Of a stretch of 41,945 nucleotides of DNA, positions 25,281 through 32,662 are shown piece after piece. The notes under the pieces are model-generated. The model made no database searches and was not told where the DNA came from. It saw nothing but the letters and a program-made list of their open reading frames with translations. This DNA comes from Actinomyces johnsonii (lineage in GTDB: Bacteria; Actinomycetota; Actinomycetes; Actinomycetales; Actinomycetaceae). Both the position numbers and the translations under genes were made by a program. Each line of letters opens with the position of its first letter. Positions within the stretch are counted from its first letter, which is position 1. The stretch lies in NCBI RefSeq assembly GCF_006546835.1, contig NZ_VICB01000021.1:1-41945 (forward strand). Direction: 5' to 3'.

Positions 25281-26231
25281 TCACAGGTACTGGCGGGCCA
25301 CGGCGACGGCCTCTCCGCCGTAGCCGCCACCGAAGAGGAAGGCGTGAATCATGATGATGTGCCATGAGTGGAGGCCCACCCGCTCTCGCCAGTCCGCCGC
25401 CAGCGGCGAGACCTCGTGGTAGGCCGCGTAGATCCGGTCCAGGTAGCGCTGTCCGAACACCCCCAGGGCCGCCAGGTCGGTCTCGGCGTGCGCACCCTGC
25501 GCCATGGGGTCGATGAGCACGCCGACCACCGTCGACCGCCCGGCAGGCCCCTCGCCGTGCCGATCCCCTCGGCCCTCGTCGCCCCCGCGAGACTCCCCAG
25601 GCGCAGGCTCCTGCGGTCCGAGCCCGGCTCGCGGCGGCGCCCACTGCGCGGCCTCGTCGGCAGGCGTCCACAGGACGTTGCCGCACCACAGGTCCCCGTG
25701 GGTGCGGGCCACCGCGACCCGCGCGCCGCGCTCGCGGGCGCCGGCGCGCACCAGGGCCGGCTGGTCGGTGTCGAAGTCGCCGTCACGCAGGCGCTCGCAC
25801 AGCCGCTCGATGAGGCGAGCCCCGCCGACGCTGATCGAGCCGTTGTCCCGACTGGGCTGCAGGTAGGGCAGGATCCGGTCCTCGGCGTAGAACTCGCCCC
25901 AACGGCGCGGCTCGCCCTCCTCCGCTGCGTGCGGCCGCAGCCGGATGTCGGAGCGGCCCATCTGCGCCCTGCCATCCCACCCGGGCGGCGCCGCCCCGAA
26001 GGCCGGGGCGCCCGCCGCGTGGGTGACGGCCAGCGCCCGGCCGAAGGCCTCAGCCCCGGCCGGCGTCACACCGGTCGTCGTTAGCCGCGGCTCCTCCAAC
26101 CAGCCCGGGCCGCTGGTCACTGGGACCACGTGGGCGCCGCCGTCGGCCATCGCCCCGGCGAGCCAGGTCAGGCCCTGGGCCTCCAGGGCGGTGGAGACCG
26201 GGCCGTCGTCGTGCTTGCGGAAAACGCTCAT
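25281..26231 (-). CDS. Fructosamine kinase / aminoglycoside phosphotransferase-like protein
   Basis: The 316-residue protein has the kinase-like fold of the FN3K/APH family. The catalytic loop is THGDLWCGNVLW (residues 177-188, Asp180 as base), and the metal-binding loop is GVLIDPMAQGAHAETDLA with Asp241. The C-terminal helices RYLDRIYAAYHEVSPLAADW and VGLHSWHIIMIHAFLFGG match the fructosamine kinase branch, which phosphorylates glycated proteins or sugars linked to amines. Between the two loops lies a ~45-residue Gly/Glu/Pro-rich insert (190-235) not usual in the family. The start is ATG at 26231; no strong ribosome-binding site is seen. It is divergent from pheA. Confidence 0.85.
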   Translation of the reverse strand: MSVFRKHDDGPVSTALEAQGLTWLAGAMADGGAHVVPVTSGPGWLEEPRLTTTGVTPAGAEAFGRALAVTHAAGAPAFGAAPPGWDGRAQMGRSDIRLRPHAAEEGEPRRWGEFYAEDRILPYLQPSRDNGSISVGGARLIERLCERLRDGDFDTDQPALVRAGARERGARVAVARTHGDLWCGNVLWTPADEAAQWAPPRAGLGPQEPAPGESRGGDEGRGDRHGEGPAGRSTVVGVLIDPMAQGAHAETDLAALGVFGQRYLDRIYAAYHEVSPLAADWRERVGLHSWHIIMIHAFLFGGGYGGEAVAVARQYL

Positions 26232-26381
26232 GGCCCCAGCCTGCCAGGTCGGGCCGTAGTCGCGGGAGAGCAGTGGGAGGGCAGTGGGAGGCCGGCGACG
26301 GGCCGGTGCCGAGCCCGAGCGCCGCCACGTGCCAGCGTCCCGCAGAGCAGCCCGGATCGGGCCGACCGAGCCGAACCTGAC

Positions 26382-26387
26382 TACCCT
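26382..26387 (+). promoter_or_regulatory. -10 box for leaderless pheA mRNA
   Basis: TACCCT, preceded by TGAC as an extended -10, ends 6 bases before the pheA ATG. There is no Shine-Dalgarno site between them. Confidence 0.55.
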
Positions 26388-26393
26388 GTGCCC

Positions 26394-27338
26394 ATGACTG
26401 CTCCCGCTCCGCTCTGGTCCTTCCTCGGTCCGGCCGGCACCTTCACCGAGATGGCACTGCGCCAAGTCGCCCCCGTCAACGTCGAGCTCGATCCCTGCCC
26501 GGACGTGCCCACGGCCCTGGACCACCTGCGCGAGCGTACGGTGGAGGCTGCTGTCGTGCCCATCGAGAACTCCGTCGAGGGCGGGGTCAACGCCACCCTG
26601 GACAACCTCGTGGCCTCCACGCCCCTGGTCATCGCCGCCGAGATGGCAGTGCCGATCACCTTCGTCTTGGCCGGCCGGCCCGGCACCCGGTTGGAGGACG
26701 TGCACGCCATCTCCACCCACCCGCACGCCTGGGCGCAGTGCCGCGGCTGGGTCCACCAGAACCTCCCCGAGGCGGTCTACGTGGCCGGGACCTCCACCTC
26801 GGCGCCCGCCCGCGCGCTGGCCTCGTCTGGGGTGGACACCGGCTTCCAGGCGGCGCTGTGCAACCCGCTGGCCGCCAAGGAGTACGGGCTGGAGGTCATC
26901 GCCGGGGGAGTGGCGGACAACCCCGATGCCGTCACCCGTTTCGTCAAGGTGACCCGGCCCGGTCGCGTGGGCGAGCCCACCGGCGCCGATAAGACCACTC
27001 TCCTCGTCCAGCTCCCGCACGACCGCTCCGGCGCGCTGCTGGACATGCTCGAGCAGTTCAGCGCCCGCGGCGTCAACCTCTCGCGCATCGAGTCCCGGCC
27101 GGTGGGCGACTCCCTGGGTCGCTACCGGTTCTCCATCGATGTGGAGGGGCACGTGCGCGAGGAGCGGGTCCAGGCCGCCCTCATCGGGCTGCACCGCACT
27201 TGTCCGGTGGTGCGGTTCCTGGGCTCCTACCCGCGGCTGGACGCGCGCCCAACGGCGGTGCTGGCCGGCACCAGCGACAAGGACTTCGTCGTGGCCCGCT
27301 CCTGGGTCGCCGACGTCCTGGACGGCCGCGCGCTCTAG
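26394..27338 (+). CDS. pheA: Prephenate dehydratase
   Basis: The 314-residue enzyme converts prephenate to phenylpyruvate in phenylalanine synthesis. Landmarks are FLGPAGTFTEMAL at the N-terminus, VPIENSVEGGVNATLD at 55-70, the catalytic TRF motif in DAVTRFVKV (Thr181), and a C-terminal ACT domain (about 200-280) with LLDMLEQFSARGVNLSRIES, where phenylalanine binds for feedback inhibition. It is monofunctional: there is no chorismate mutase part. The ATG at 26394 is likely leaderless. It is not in an operon with other aromatic genes. A nested inverted repeat follows 60 bases after the stop. Confidence 0.96.
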   Translation: MTAPAPLWSFLGPAGTFTEMALRQVAPVNVELDPCPDVPTALDHLRERTVEAAVVPIENSVEGGVNATLDNLVASTPLVIAAEMAVPITFVLAGRPGTRLEDVHAISTHPHAWAQCRGWVHQNLPEAVYVAGTSTSAPARALASSGVDTGFQAALCNPLAAKEYGLEVIAGGVADNPDAVTRFVKVTRPGRVGEPTGADKTTLLVQLPHDRSGALLDMLEQFSARGVNLSRIESRPVGDSLGRYRFSIDVEGHVREERVQAALIGLHRTCPVVRFLGSYPRLDARPTAVLAGTSDKDFVVARSWVADVLDGRAL

Positions 27339-27398
27339 GTCCTGTTGCATATGTCCGGGGCAGGCCGGTCCTCGCCGGTCGCCGACGTCGCGGTCGTG

Positions 27399-27467
27399 CC
27401 TTAGGCTCGCGTTCGTAGGGTAGGTCGTCGGTTCGTACCCTCTACCCCTCGAACGCGCGACCTAAGG
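27399..27467. repeat. Nested inverted repeat after pheA
   Basis: CCTTAGG...CGCGTTCG...GGGTAG (27399-27423) pairs with CTACCCC...CGAACGCG...CCTAAGG (27442-27467) with a few unmatched bases. An alternative inner stem pairs GGGTA (27418-27422) with TACCC (27436-27440), and TTCGTA/TACGAA recurs three times. The two folds exclude each other. It is most simply the pheA terminator, unusually elaborate. Confidence 0.6.
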
Positions 27468-27491
27468 TACGAACACGCGCCCTGACCCCAC

Positions 27492-27524
27492 CCACCCCGT
27501 ACGCGTCGAATCCCTCCGTCCGGG
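27492..27524. repeat. Half-copy E of the dispersed palindrome family
   Basis: CCCGTACGCGTCGAATCCCT followed by CCGTCCGG matches the right half of copies C and F. No left half is recognisable. It lies between pheA and the phosphatase gene, both on the plus strand, so it is not at the end of a minus-strand gene. Confidence 0.6.
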
Positions 27525-27579
27525 AAGTGTGGGCCCGGCCGGTGGACAGGCGCCCGGGTCGTGCGCAAGGCTCGGGGAC

Positions 27580-28299
27580 GTGAGCTCCTCCGACGCCAGC
27601 ACCGAGACGACCACCGAGACGACCTCAGCCGGCCCCGCCTCCTCGACCGCCGCCCCGGCGCCGGCCTCATTACCTCGACGTCGGGGCTCCGGGCGCTACC
27701 GCGTGATCATGGTGTGCACCGGCAACATCTGTCGCTCCGCCATGGCAGAGATCGTCCTGAATGACCGTCTCGTCGCCGCGGGCCTCCACATGCGCGAACC
27801 CGACGGCGTCGTCGTCACCTCGGCCGGCGTCTCCGACGAGGAGCGCGGCAACCCCATCGACTCCCGGGCCCGCCGCGTCCTGGCCGAGGCCGGCTACGGT
27901 ACCGGCGCCGACGACGTCTCGCGAGCCACGGATATCGCCATTACCTCCCACGCCGCCCACCGCATCACCGACGCCGAGATAGCCGAGGCCGACCTCCTGC
28001 TGGCCATGACCGACTCCCACTGGAACATCCTCCAGCGCCGCGCCGCCGGCCTGGGGGCAGAGCCCTCCCGAATCCGCATGTACCGCGAATTCGACCCCGC
28101 TGCCGCGCCTCAGACCGAGGCCGTCGCCGCCGGCCGGGCCTCCCGCGGCGTCCTCAACGTCCCCGACCCCTGGTACGGCACCATGGCCGACTTCGCCGAC
28201 ACCCTCGAGGTGGTCGAACGGGTCAGTGACGAGCTCGCCGACGAGCTCGCCGCGCGCCTGACTGAGCTCAGTGCAGGCGGTTGTCCAGCCAGTGCGTGA
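27580..28299 (+). CDS. Low-molecular-weight protein tyrosine phosphatase
   Basis: The 239-residue protein dephosphorylates phosphotyrosine. The signature CTGNICRS (Cys46 nucleophile, Arg52) follows strand VIMV at 42-45, and the general-acid aspartate lies in NVPDPWYG near the C-terminus. Residues 1-40 are a Thr/Ser/Ala-rich, probably disordered extension. The start GTG at 27580 has no Shine-Dalgarno site; AAGGCT ends 7 bases before it and could be a weak -10 box for a leaderless mRNA. It could counter tyrosine kinases of envelope polysaccharide synthesis. Its 3' end overlaps the convergent hydrolase by 32 bases. Confidence 0.92.
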   Translation: MSSSDASTETTTETTSAGPASSTAAPAPASLPRRRGSGRYRVIMVCTGNICRSAMAEIVLNDRLVAAGLHMREPDGVVVTSAGVSDEERGNPIDSRARRVLAEAGYGTGADDVSRATDIAITSHAAHRITDAEIAEADLLLAMTDSHWNILQRRAAGLGAEPSRIRMYREFDPAAAPQTEAVAAGRASRGVLNVPDPWYGTMADFADTLEVVERVSDELADELAARLTELSAGGCPASA

Positions 28300-29365
28300 C
28301 GGCCCGGAGGTACTCGGCGCGCGCCGGCGGCCCGGACAGGGCCAGGTCGTGAACGCCATCGGGGATCTGGCGGACGGTGACGTCATCGCCCAGATACTGC
28401 GAGCGATCGATGATTTGGTCCACGTCGAGGACCACATCGGAGCGCTGGGCCTCCTCCAGGCCCGCCTTCACGCCGCCGCTGGTCGTTGAGCAGCACACGA
28501 GGATCGGCACCCGGATGCCCAGCCCGTGGTGGACCTCGCGCTGCAGGCGGCGGATCCCCGCCAGGAACCCGGCCCGCACGGGGAAGGACGGCGCCGGTTT
28601 GAGCGCCAGGTCCCAATCCCATTCGCCGCGCCAGCGCCGGTGCAGGGCCTCAACGTAGTTGTCCTTCTCGCCGCGGCCGGGCTCGTCGATGACGCGCTCG
28701 GGGTCCCGGCGCGAGATGAGGTCGACGATGGCCGACCCGTAGGAGCGCACGAGCGCCGAGCCACGCAGGTCCAGCCACGGGGAGTTGAGCACGACCGCGT
28801 CCACGGTCCCGGGATGGTCGGCCGCCCAGATGACCGCCTGCAGCCCGCCGGTCGAGTGCCCGTTGAGGACGACGACGTCGTGCCCGTGCTCGGAGCGGAT
28901 GATGCGCAGGGCCTCGGAGATCTCCTCGTCATGGACGCGCAGGTCGCGCACGTCGTGCGGGGAGACGCACCCGATACCGGCGCGCCCGCAGGCCCGCAGG
29001 TCCAGCGCGTAGAACTCGTAACCGGCGTCGAGGTAGGCCTGCGCCAGGTGAGTCTGGAAGAAGTAGTCGCTGCGACCGTGGAGGTAGAGGACCGCGCGCG
29101 AATGGCGCGGCGTGCTGGCCCGACCGGCGGCCTCGCGCTGGTGGACGAGCACAGCGTGGTCGGCGCCGGGCGCCTTCGTGGGCGACTCGGTCACCGGGAT
29201 GCGGCGCGCCACCCACGGCTCGCCCAGGATATCGGGCGTGATCGCGTCGTCGGAGCTGCTGGAGGCGCCTGCGGTTGTGGGTGCGGCGCTCGGGCCGGTA
29301 GGGGAGGTCGGGTCCGTCGGCTCCGGCATCGGCTCGGGGGACGTCTGATCTGAGGTCGCACTCAT
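28268..29365 (-). CDS. Alpha/beta hydrolase (lysophospholipase / monoglyceride lipase-like)
   Basis: The 365-residue protein has an alpha/beta hydrolase core. The oxyanion segment is LYLHGRSDYFF at 93-103, the nucleophile elbow is LNGHSTGG with Ser171, and the catalytic His is likely in IPDGVHDLALSG near the C-terminus. The acid is probably in the VVLDVDQI region. The fold and spacing resemble Serine aminopeptidase S33 / monoglyceride lipases. The first ~45 residues are disordered (Pro, Ser, Thr, Ala). No signal peptide or membrane helix is present. The start ATG at 29365 is preferred over a TTG four codons earlier. Substrate unknown. Confidence 0.88.
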   Translation of the reverse strand: MSATSDQTSPEPMPEPTDPTSPTGPSAAPTTAGASSSSDDAITPDILGEPWVARRIPVTESPTKAPGADHAVLVHQREAAGRASTPRHSRAVLYLHGRSDYFFQTHLAQAYLDAGYEFYALDLRACGRAGIGCVSPHDVRDLRVHDEEISEALRIIRSEHGHDVVVLNGHSTGGLQAVIWAADHPGTVDAVVLNSPWLDLRGSALVRSYGSAIVDLISRRDPERVIDEPGRGEKDNYVEALHRRWRGEWDWDLALKPAPSFPVRAGFLAGIRRLQREVHHGLGIRVPILVCCSTTSGGVKAGLEEAQRSDVVLDVDQIIDRSQYLGDDVTVRQIPDGVHDLALSGPPARAEYLRAVTHWLDNRLH

Positions 29366-29594
29366 GAGCAGATCCAAACATGCCGCCCTGTGCGGTGCGA
29401 GTAGCGTCGCCGATACGAGACCTGAGAATACTCAGAATGTTGCCGAAACGTCGACGAAGGTCTGATCGAGAGGACCCCTTCCGACGACGAGGGGGCCGGA
29501 CGGCGGCCTGGCCCGCCTTCCCAACCGGCCCGTGGCGGCGGCACGGCCAGAGGAGGCTGGTGGCGTGACCTGGGTCCCTTGACGGCGTCGTCGC

Positions 29595-29624
29595 TTGCGC
29601 AGTCGATGAGACGCTGCGTAAGTT
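29595..29624 (+). promoter_or_regulatory. Candidate metNIQ promoter with overlapping inverted repeat
   Basis: TTGCGC (29595-29600) and TAAGTT (29619-29624) are 18 bases apart and would start transcription at the foot of the riboswitch. TTGCGCAG (29595-29602) and CTGCGTAA (29614-29621) form an inverted repeat covering both boxes, a plausible repressor site. The rest of the gap to the hydrolase start at 29365 shows no other gene or strong signal. Confidence 0.4.
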
Positions 29625-29632
29625 ACTCGTGG

Positions 29633-29716
29633 CCATCTAGAGCAACCGAGAGACCTGGCTCGACGACATTGCAGCAACCCCCTTCATGGTGCGGGTGCTT
29701 CCGCCAGGAACGATGG
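29633..29716 (+). promoter_or_regulatory. SAM riboswitch (SAM-I / SAM-IV clan) controlling metNIQ
   Basis: The core GAGAGACCTGGCTCGACGAC, then GCAGCAACC (29671-29679) and GGGTGCTTCCGCCAGGA matches the conserved S-adenosylmethionine riboswitch core (GCAACC and GGTGC boxes). P1 is CCATC (29633-29637) with GATGG (29712-29716). An inner helix pairs CCTGG (29654-29658) with CCAGG (29704-29708). The 3' strand of P1 shares its last two bases with the GGAGG ribosome-binding site of metN (29715-29719), so SAM binding should hide that site. There is no separate expression platform. The methionine uptake genes downstream are a classical target. Confidence 0.88.
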
Positions 29717-29724
29717 AGGAATAC

Positions 29725-30792
29725 GTGAGCACATCCGACCAGTCCGCCGCCGACCCCGGCCGGTCCGAGGACGGCGACGCGTCCGGCTCTCAAAGCGAGC
29801 CCATGATCTCCCTGCGCGACGTCCACAAGGTCTACCGCCTGCGCAGCGGTAAGGAGGTACGGGCCCTGGACGGCCTGAGCCTCGACGTCGCACCCGGCTC
29901 CATCCACGGCATCGTCGGTACTTCCGGCGCCGGCAAGTCCACGCTCGTGCGCTGCCTGACCTCCCTGGAGCGCCCCACCAGCGGCCACGTGAGTGTCGAC
30001 GGCCAGGACATGACCGCCCTGTCCGCCGGCCAGCTGCGCGAGGCCCGACGCCGCATTGGCATGGTCTTCCAGCACGCCAACCTCCTCGACCAGCGCACCA
30101 CGGCGCAGAACATCGCCTACCCGCTGGCGCTCGCGGGCGTGCCGGGGGGACAGCGCCGCCCGATCGTGGAGCGCATGCTCGACCTCGTGGGCCTGTCCGA
30201 CCGCGGCGCCTCCTACCCCTCCCAGCTCTCCGGCGGTCAGAAGCAACGCGTCGGCATCGCTCGGGCGCTGGCTGACGACCCGGCCGTCCTCCTGTGCGAC
30301 GAGCCCACCTCCGCCCTGGACCCGGAGACCACCCGCTCCATCCTCGACCTCATCAAGAACGTCCGCGACACCCTGGGCCTGACCGTCATCATCATCACCC
30401 ACGAGATGAGCGTGGTCCGCCATATCTGCGACTCCGTCAGCCTGCTCGAGGCCGGCAGGATTGTCCAGAGCGGTCGCCTGGAGGACATCGTGCTCGATGT
30501 CGACTCCCGCCTCTCGCGCGAGATCGTGCCCTTCCCGAAGGTGCCCGAGGCCGCCGTCGCCCACGGTGAGAGCGTCATCGATGTCTCCATCACCGCCCAC
30601 CCGGGCCAGCCGGCCGCGGTCGCCCTCATGTCCATGGTGGCCGAGCTCGGCGGCGACATCGCCGCCGGGGTCTTCGAGACGATCGGTCAGGCCCAGATCG
30701 GGCGCCTGGCCGTCACCGTCCCCGGGTCAGACACCGAACAGGCCGTGATCACCCTGCGCCAGGCCGGTATTGCTGCGGAGGTCCGCTCATGA
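29725..30792 (+). CDS. metN: Methionine ABC transporter ATP-binding protein
   Basis: The 355-residue ATPase powers D/L-methionine uptake by the MetNIQ importer. Walker A is GTSGAGKST (65-73), the signature LSGGQKQR (168-175) and Walker B AVLLCDEP (187-194), followed by the H-loop IIITHE. The C-terminal ~80 residues form the NIL domain that binds methionine and inhibits transport from inside. An N-terminal extension of ~25 polar residues precedes the ABC domain. The start GTG at 29725 has GGAGG five bases upstream; that site overlaps the riboswitch P1 helix. It overlaps metI by ATGA. Confidence 0.96.
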   Translation: MSTSDQSAADPGRSEDGDASGSQSEPMISLRDVHKVYRLRSGKEVRALDGLSLDVAPGSIHGIVGTSGAGKSTLVRCLTSLERPTSGHVSVDGQDMTALSAGQLREARRRIGMVFQHANLLDQRTTAQNIAYPLALAGVPGGQRRPIVERMLDLVGLSDRGASYPSQLSGGQKQRVGIARALADDPAVLLCDEPTSALDPETTRSILDLIKNVRDTLGLTVIIITHEMSVVRHICDSVSLLEAGRIVQSGRLEDIVLDVDSRLSREIVPFPKVPEAAVAHGESVIDVSITAHPGQPAAVALMSMVAELGGDIAAGVFETIGQAQIGRLAVTVPGSDTEQAVITLRQAGIAAEVRS

Positions 30793-31508
30793 ACCCGATT
30801 CTCCTTCCGCTGGCCCAGGCCGCGAGCTCGACGTCCGGGGACGGCACCTGGTTCAACAACCCGGCCATCCAGCTCAAGCTCGGCACTTCATTTGTCGAGA
30901 CCTTGGCGATGGTGTCTGTCTCCGGAGTCCTGACCATTGTTTTCGGCCTTTTACTGGGGCTCACGCTGGTGGCCACCGGCCAGCGGGGGCAATGGCGCAA
31001 TCCGCCCCTCTACTGGATTCTCTCGCAGATCGTCAACCTCGGCCGCTCCATGCCCTTCATCGTCCTCATGGTGGCGCTCATCTCGGTCACGCGATTCCTC
31101 GTCGGGTCGTCGATCGGGTGGCAGGCCGTCTGCGTGCCGCTGACGATCGGCGCGATCCCCTTCTACGCGCGCCTGGTGGAGACGGCCATCAACGACGTCG
31201 ACCACGGCAAGGTCGAGGCCGCCCTCATGATGGGCGCCTCCGGCCGACAGATCACTTGGGGCGTCCTCGTGCGCGAGGCCCTGCCGATCCTCATCCAGTC
31301 CGCGACCGTCACCATCATCACCCTCCTGGGATACTCCGCCATGGCCGGCGCCATCGGGGGCGGCGGTCTGGGCGACCTCGCCATCCAGGATGGCTACCAG
31401 CGCAACATGGCCGACGTCATGGTCATCACGGTGGTCGTCATCGTCGTCATCGTGGGTGTCATCCAGCTCATCGGCGACATGCTCAGCCGGCTGGTGAACC
31501 ACCGCTGA
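30789..31508 (+). CDS. metI: Methionine ABC transporter permease
   Basis: The 239-residue permease has about five membrane helices and the binding-protein-dependent transport motif EAALMMGASGRQITWGVLVR (EAA loop, which contacts MetN). GRSMPFIVLMVALI and the GYSAMAGAIGGGGLGDLAI region are typical of MetI. The N-terminus is about 20 residues longer than in E. coli MetI. The ATG overlaps the metN stop (ATGA), so the two are translationally coupled. Confidence 0.96.
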   Translation: MNPILLPLAQAASSTSGDGTWFNNPAIQLKLGTSFVETLAMVSVSGVLTIVFGLLLGLTLVATGQRGQWRNPPLYWILSQIVNLGRSMPFIVLMVALISVTRFLVGSSIGWQAVCVPLTIGAIPFYARLVETAINDVDHGKVEAALMMGASGRQITWGVLVREALPILIQSATVTIITLLGYSAMAGAIGGGGLGDLAIQDGYQRNMADVMVITVVVIVVIVGVIQLIGDMLSRLVNHR

Positions 31509-31647
31509 GGCGATCACCAGCCGGGGTAGGTGCGCTGGATCGGTTCAGACCGCTCTGGAGCTGTTCATCCGCGCCGTCGGGCCCAGCACCGTCAGACTTC
31601 CTTCTCTCCCATCATCGGGCCCGCCCGGCCCTCCGAAAGGAACCACC

Positions 31648-32499
31648 ATGTCTTCCTCGTCCGCTTCCATCTCCCGCCGCACCGTCATTGCCGGCGGCCT
31701 CGTCTCAGCCGCCGCCCTCACCCTGGCCGCCTGTGGCTCCAAGACCGGCCTGACCGAGAAGAACGGCGTCACCACCATCTCCATCGGCGCCACCCCCAAG
31801 CCCCATGTCGAGATCCTCCAGTGGGTCCAGGACAACCTCACCGAGGGCACTGGCATCAAGCTCGACATTGTGTCCATCAACGACTACCAGACGCCGAACA
31901 CCTCGCTGAACGACGGGTCGCTGGCGGCCAACTTCTTCCAGACCCCCAATTTCCTGGCGCAGCAGAACAAGGACAAGGGCTACAGCTTGGTGTCCATCGC
32001 CAATGTCCACATCGAACCCATGGGGATCTACACCTCCAAGGGATACAAGGACGTCCAGGAGATCCAGGACGGCGGCACGATCATCCTCAACAACGACCCG
32101 GCCAACACGGCACGCGGCCTCAAGCTTCTGGCCGCGGCCGGACTCATCGAGCTGGACAAGTCCGCTGAGCTGCCCAGCGACACCGACGTGACCTCCAACC
32201 CGAAGAACCTGAAGTTCAAGACCGTCGACGGCGCACAGGTCTACCGGTCGATGCCGGACGGCGAGGCCGCCATCATCAACGGCAACTACGCCATCGACGC
32301 CAAGCTCAACCCCAAGGAGGACTCCCTCTTCCTGGAGAAGGGCGGCAAAGACTCCGAGTATCCCAACCAGCTCGTCGTGCGCAAGGACGACAAGGACAAC
32401 GAGCACCTCAAGAAGCTCGCCAAGCTCCTCAACGACGAAAAGCTGCGTGACTACATCACCAAGACCTGGCCGAACGAGGCCGTCATCCCGGCGTTCTGA
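31648..32499 (+). CDS. metQ: Methionine-binding lipoprotein
   Basis: The 283-residue NlpA/MetQ-family protein captures methionine outside the membrane for MetNI. The signal peptide has twin arginines (SRRTVIAGG) and a lipobox LAAC with Cys29 as lipidation site, so export might use Tat or Sec. The mature part shows GATPKPHVEILQWV, NDYQTPNTSLNDGSLAANFF, HIEPMGIYT and INGNYAIDAKLNP, all typical of NlpA lipoproteins. An AAAGGA ribosome-binding site precedes the ATG. The 138-base gap after metI has no clear terminator, so it is probably part of the operon. A strong terminator follows. Confidence 0.96.
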   Translation: MSSSSASISRRTVIAGGLVSAAALTLAACGSKTGLTEKNGVTTISIGATPKPHVEILQWVQDNLTEGTGIKLDIVSINDYQTPNTSLNDGSLAANFFQTPNFLAQQNKDKGYSLVSIANVHIEPMGIYTSKGYKDVQEIQDGGTIILNNDPANTARGLKLLAAAGLIELDKSAELPSDTDVTSNPKNLKFKTVDGAQVYRSMPDGEAAIINGNYAIDAKLNPKEDSLFLEKGGKDSEYPNQLVVRKDDKDNEHLKKLAKLLNDEKLRDYITKTWPNEAVIPAF

Positions 32500-32532
32500 G
32501 ACGGACCCAGTCGGGGCCGGTTGTAGTTGGTC

Positions 32533-32558
32533 GAAGGGCCGACCGCGACCGGCCCTTC
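32533..32558 (+). terminator. metNIQ terminator hairpin
   Basis: GAAGGGCCG (32533-32541) pairs perfectly with CGGCCCTTC (32550-32558) around an 8-base loop, followed by TCTCCTCG. It lies 33 bases beyond the metQ stop. Confidence 0.8.
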
Positions 32559-32566
32559 TCTCCTCG

Positions 32567-32635
32567 TGGCCGGGGACATCTCATGCGTACGGGGACAAAA
32601 ATCCCGTCCCCGTACGCATGGAATGCTCCCGGCTG
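32567..32635. repeat. Copy F of the dispersed palindrome family (best copy)
   Basis: The inner arms ATGCGTACGGGGAC (32583-32596) and GTCCCCGTACGCAT (32606-32619) are exact complements around a 9-base loop. The outer parts GGCCGGGGACATCTC and GGAATGCTCCCGGCT pair with few mismatches, giving a ~69-base hairpin. It lies just after the metQ terminator and 28 bases beyond the glycerate kinase stop at 32663. Confidence 0.85.
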
Positions 32636-32662
32636 GAGCGGATTGCACCCGGCCGCATCGGT

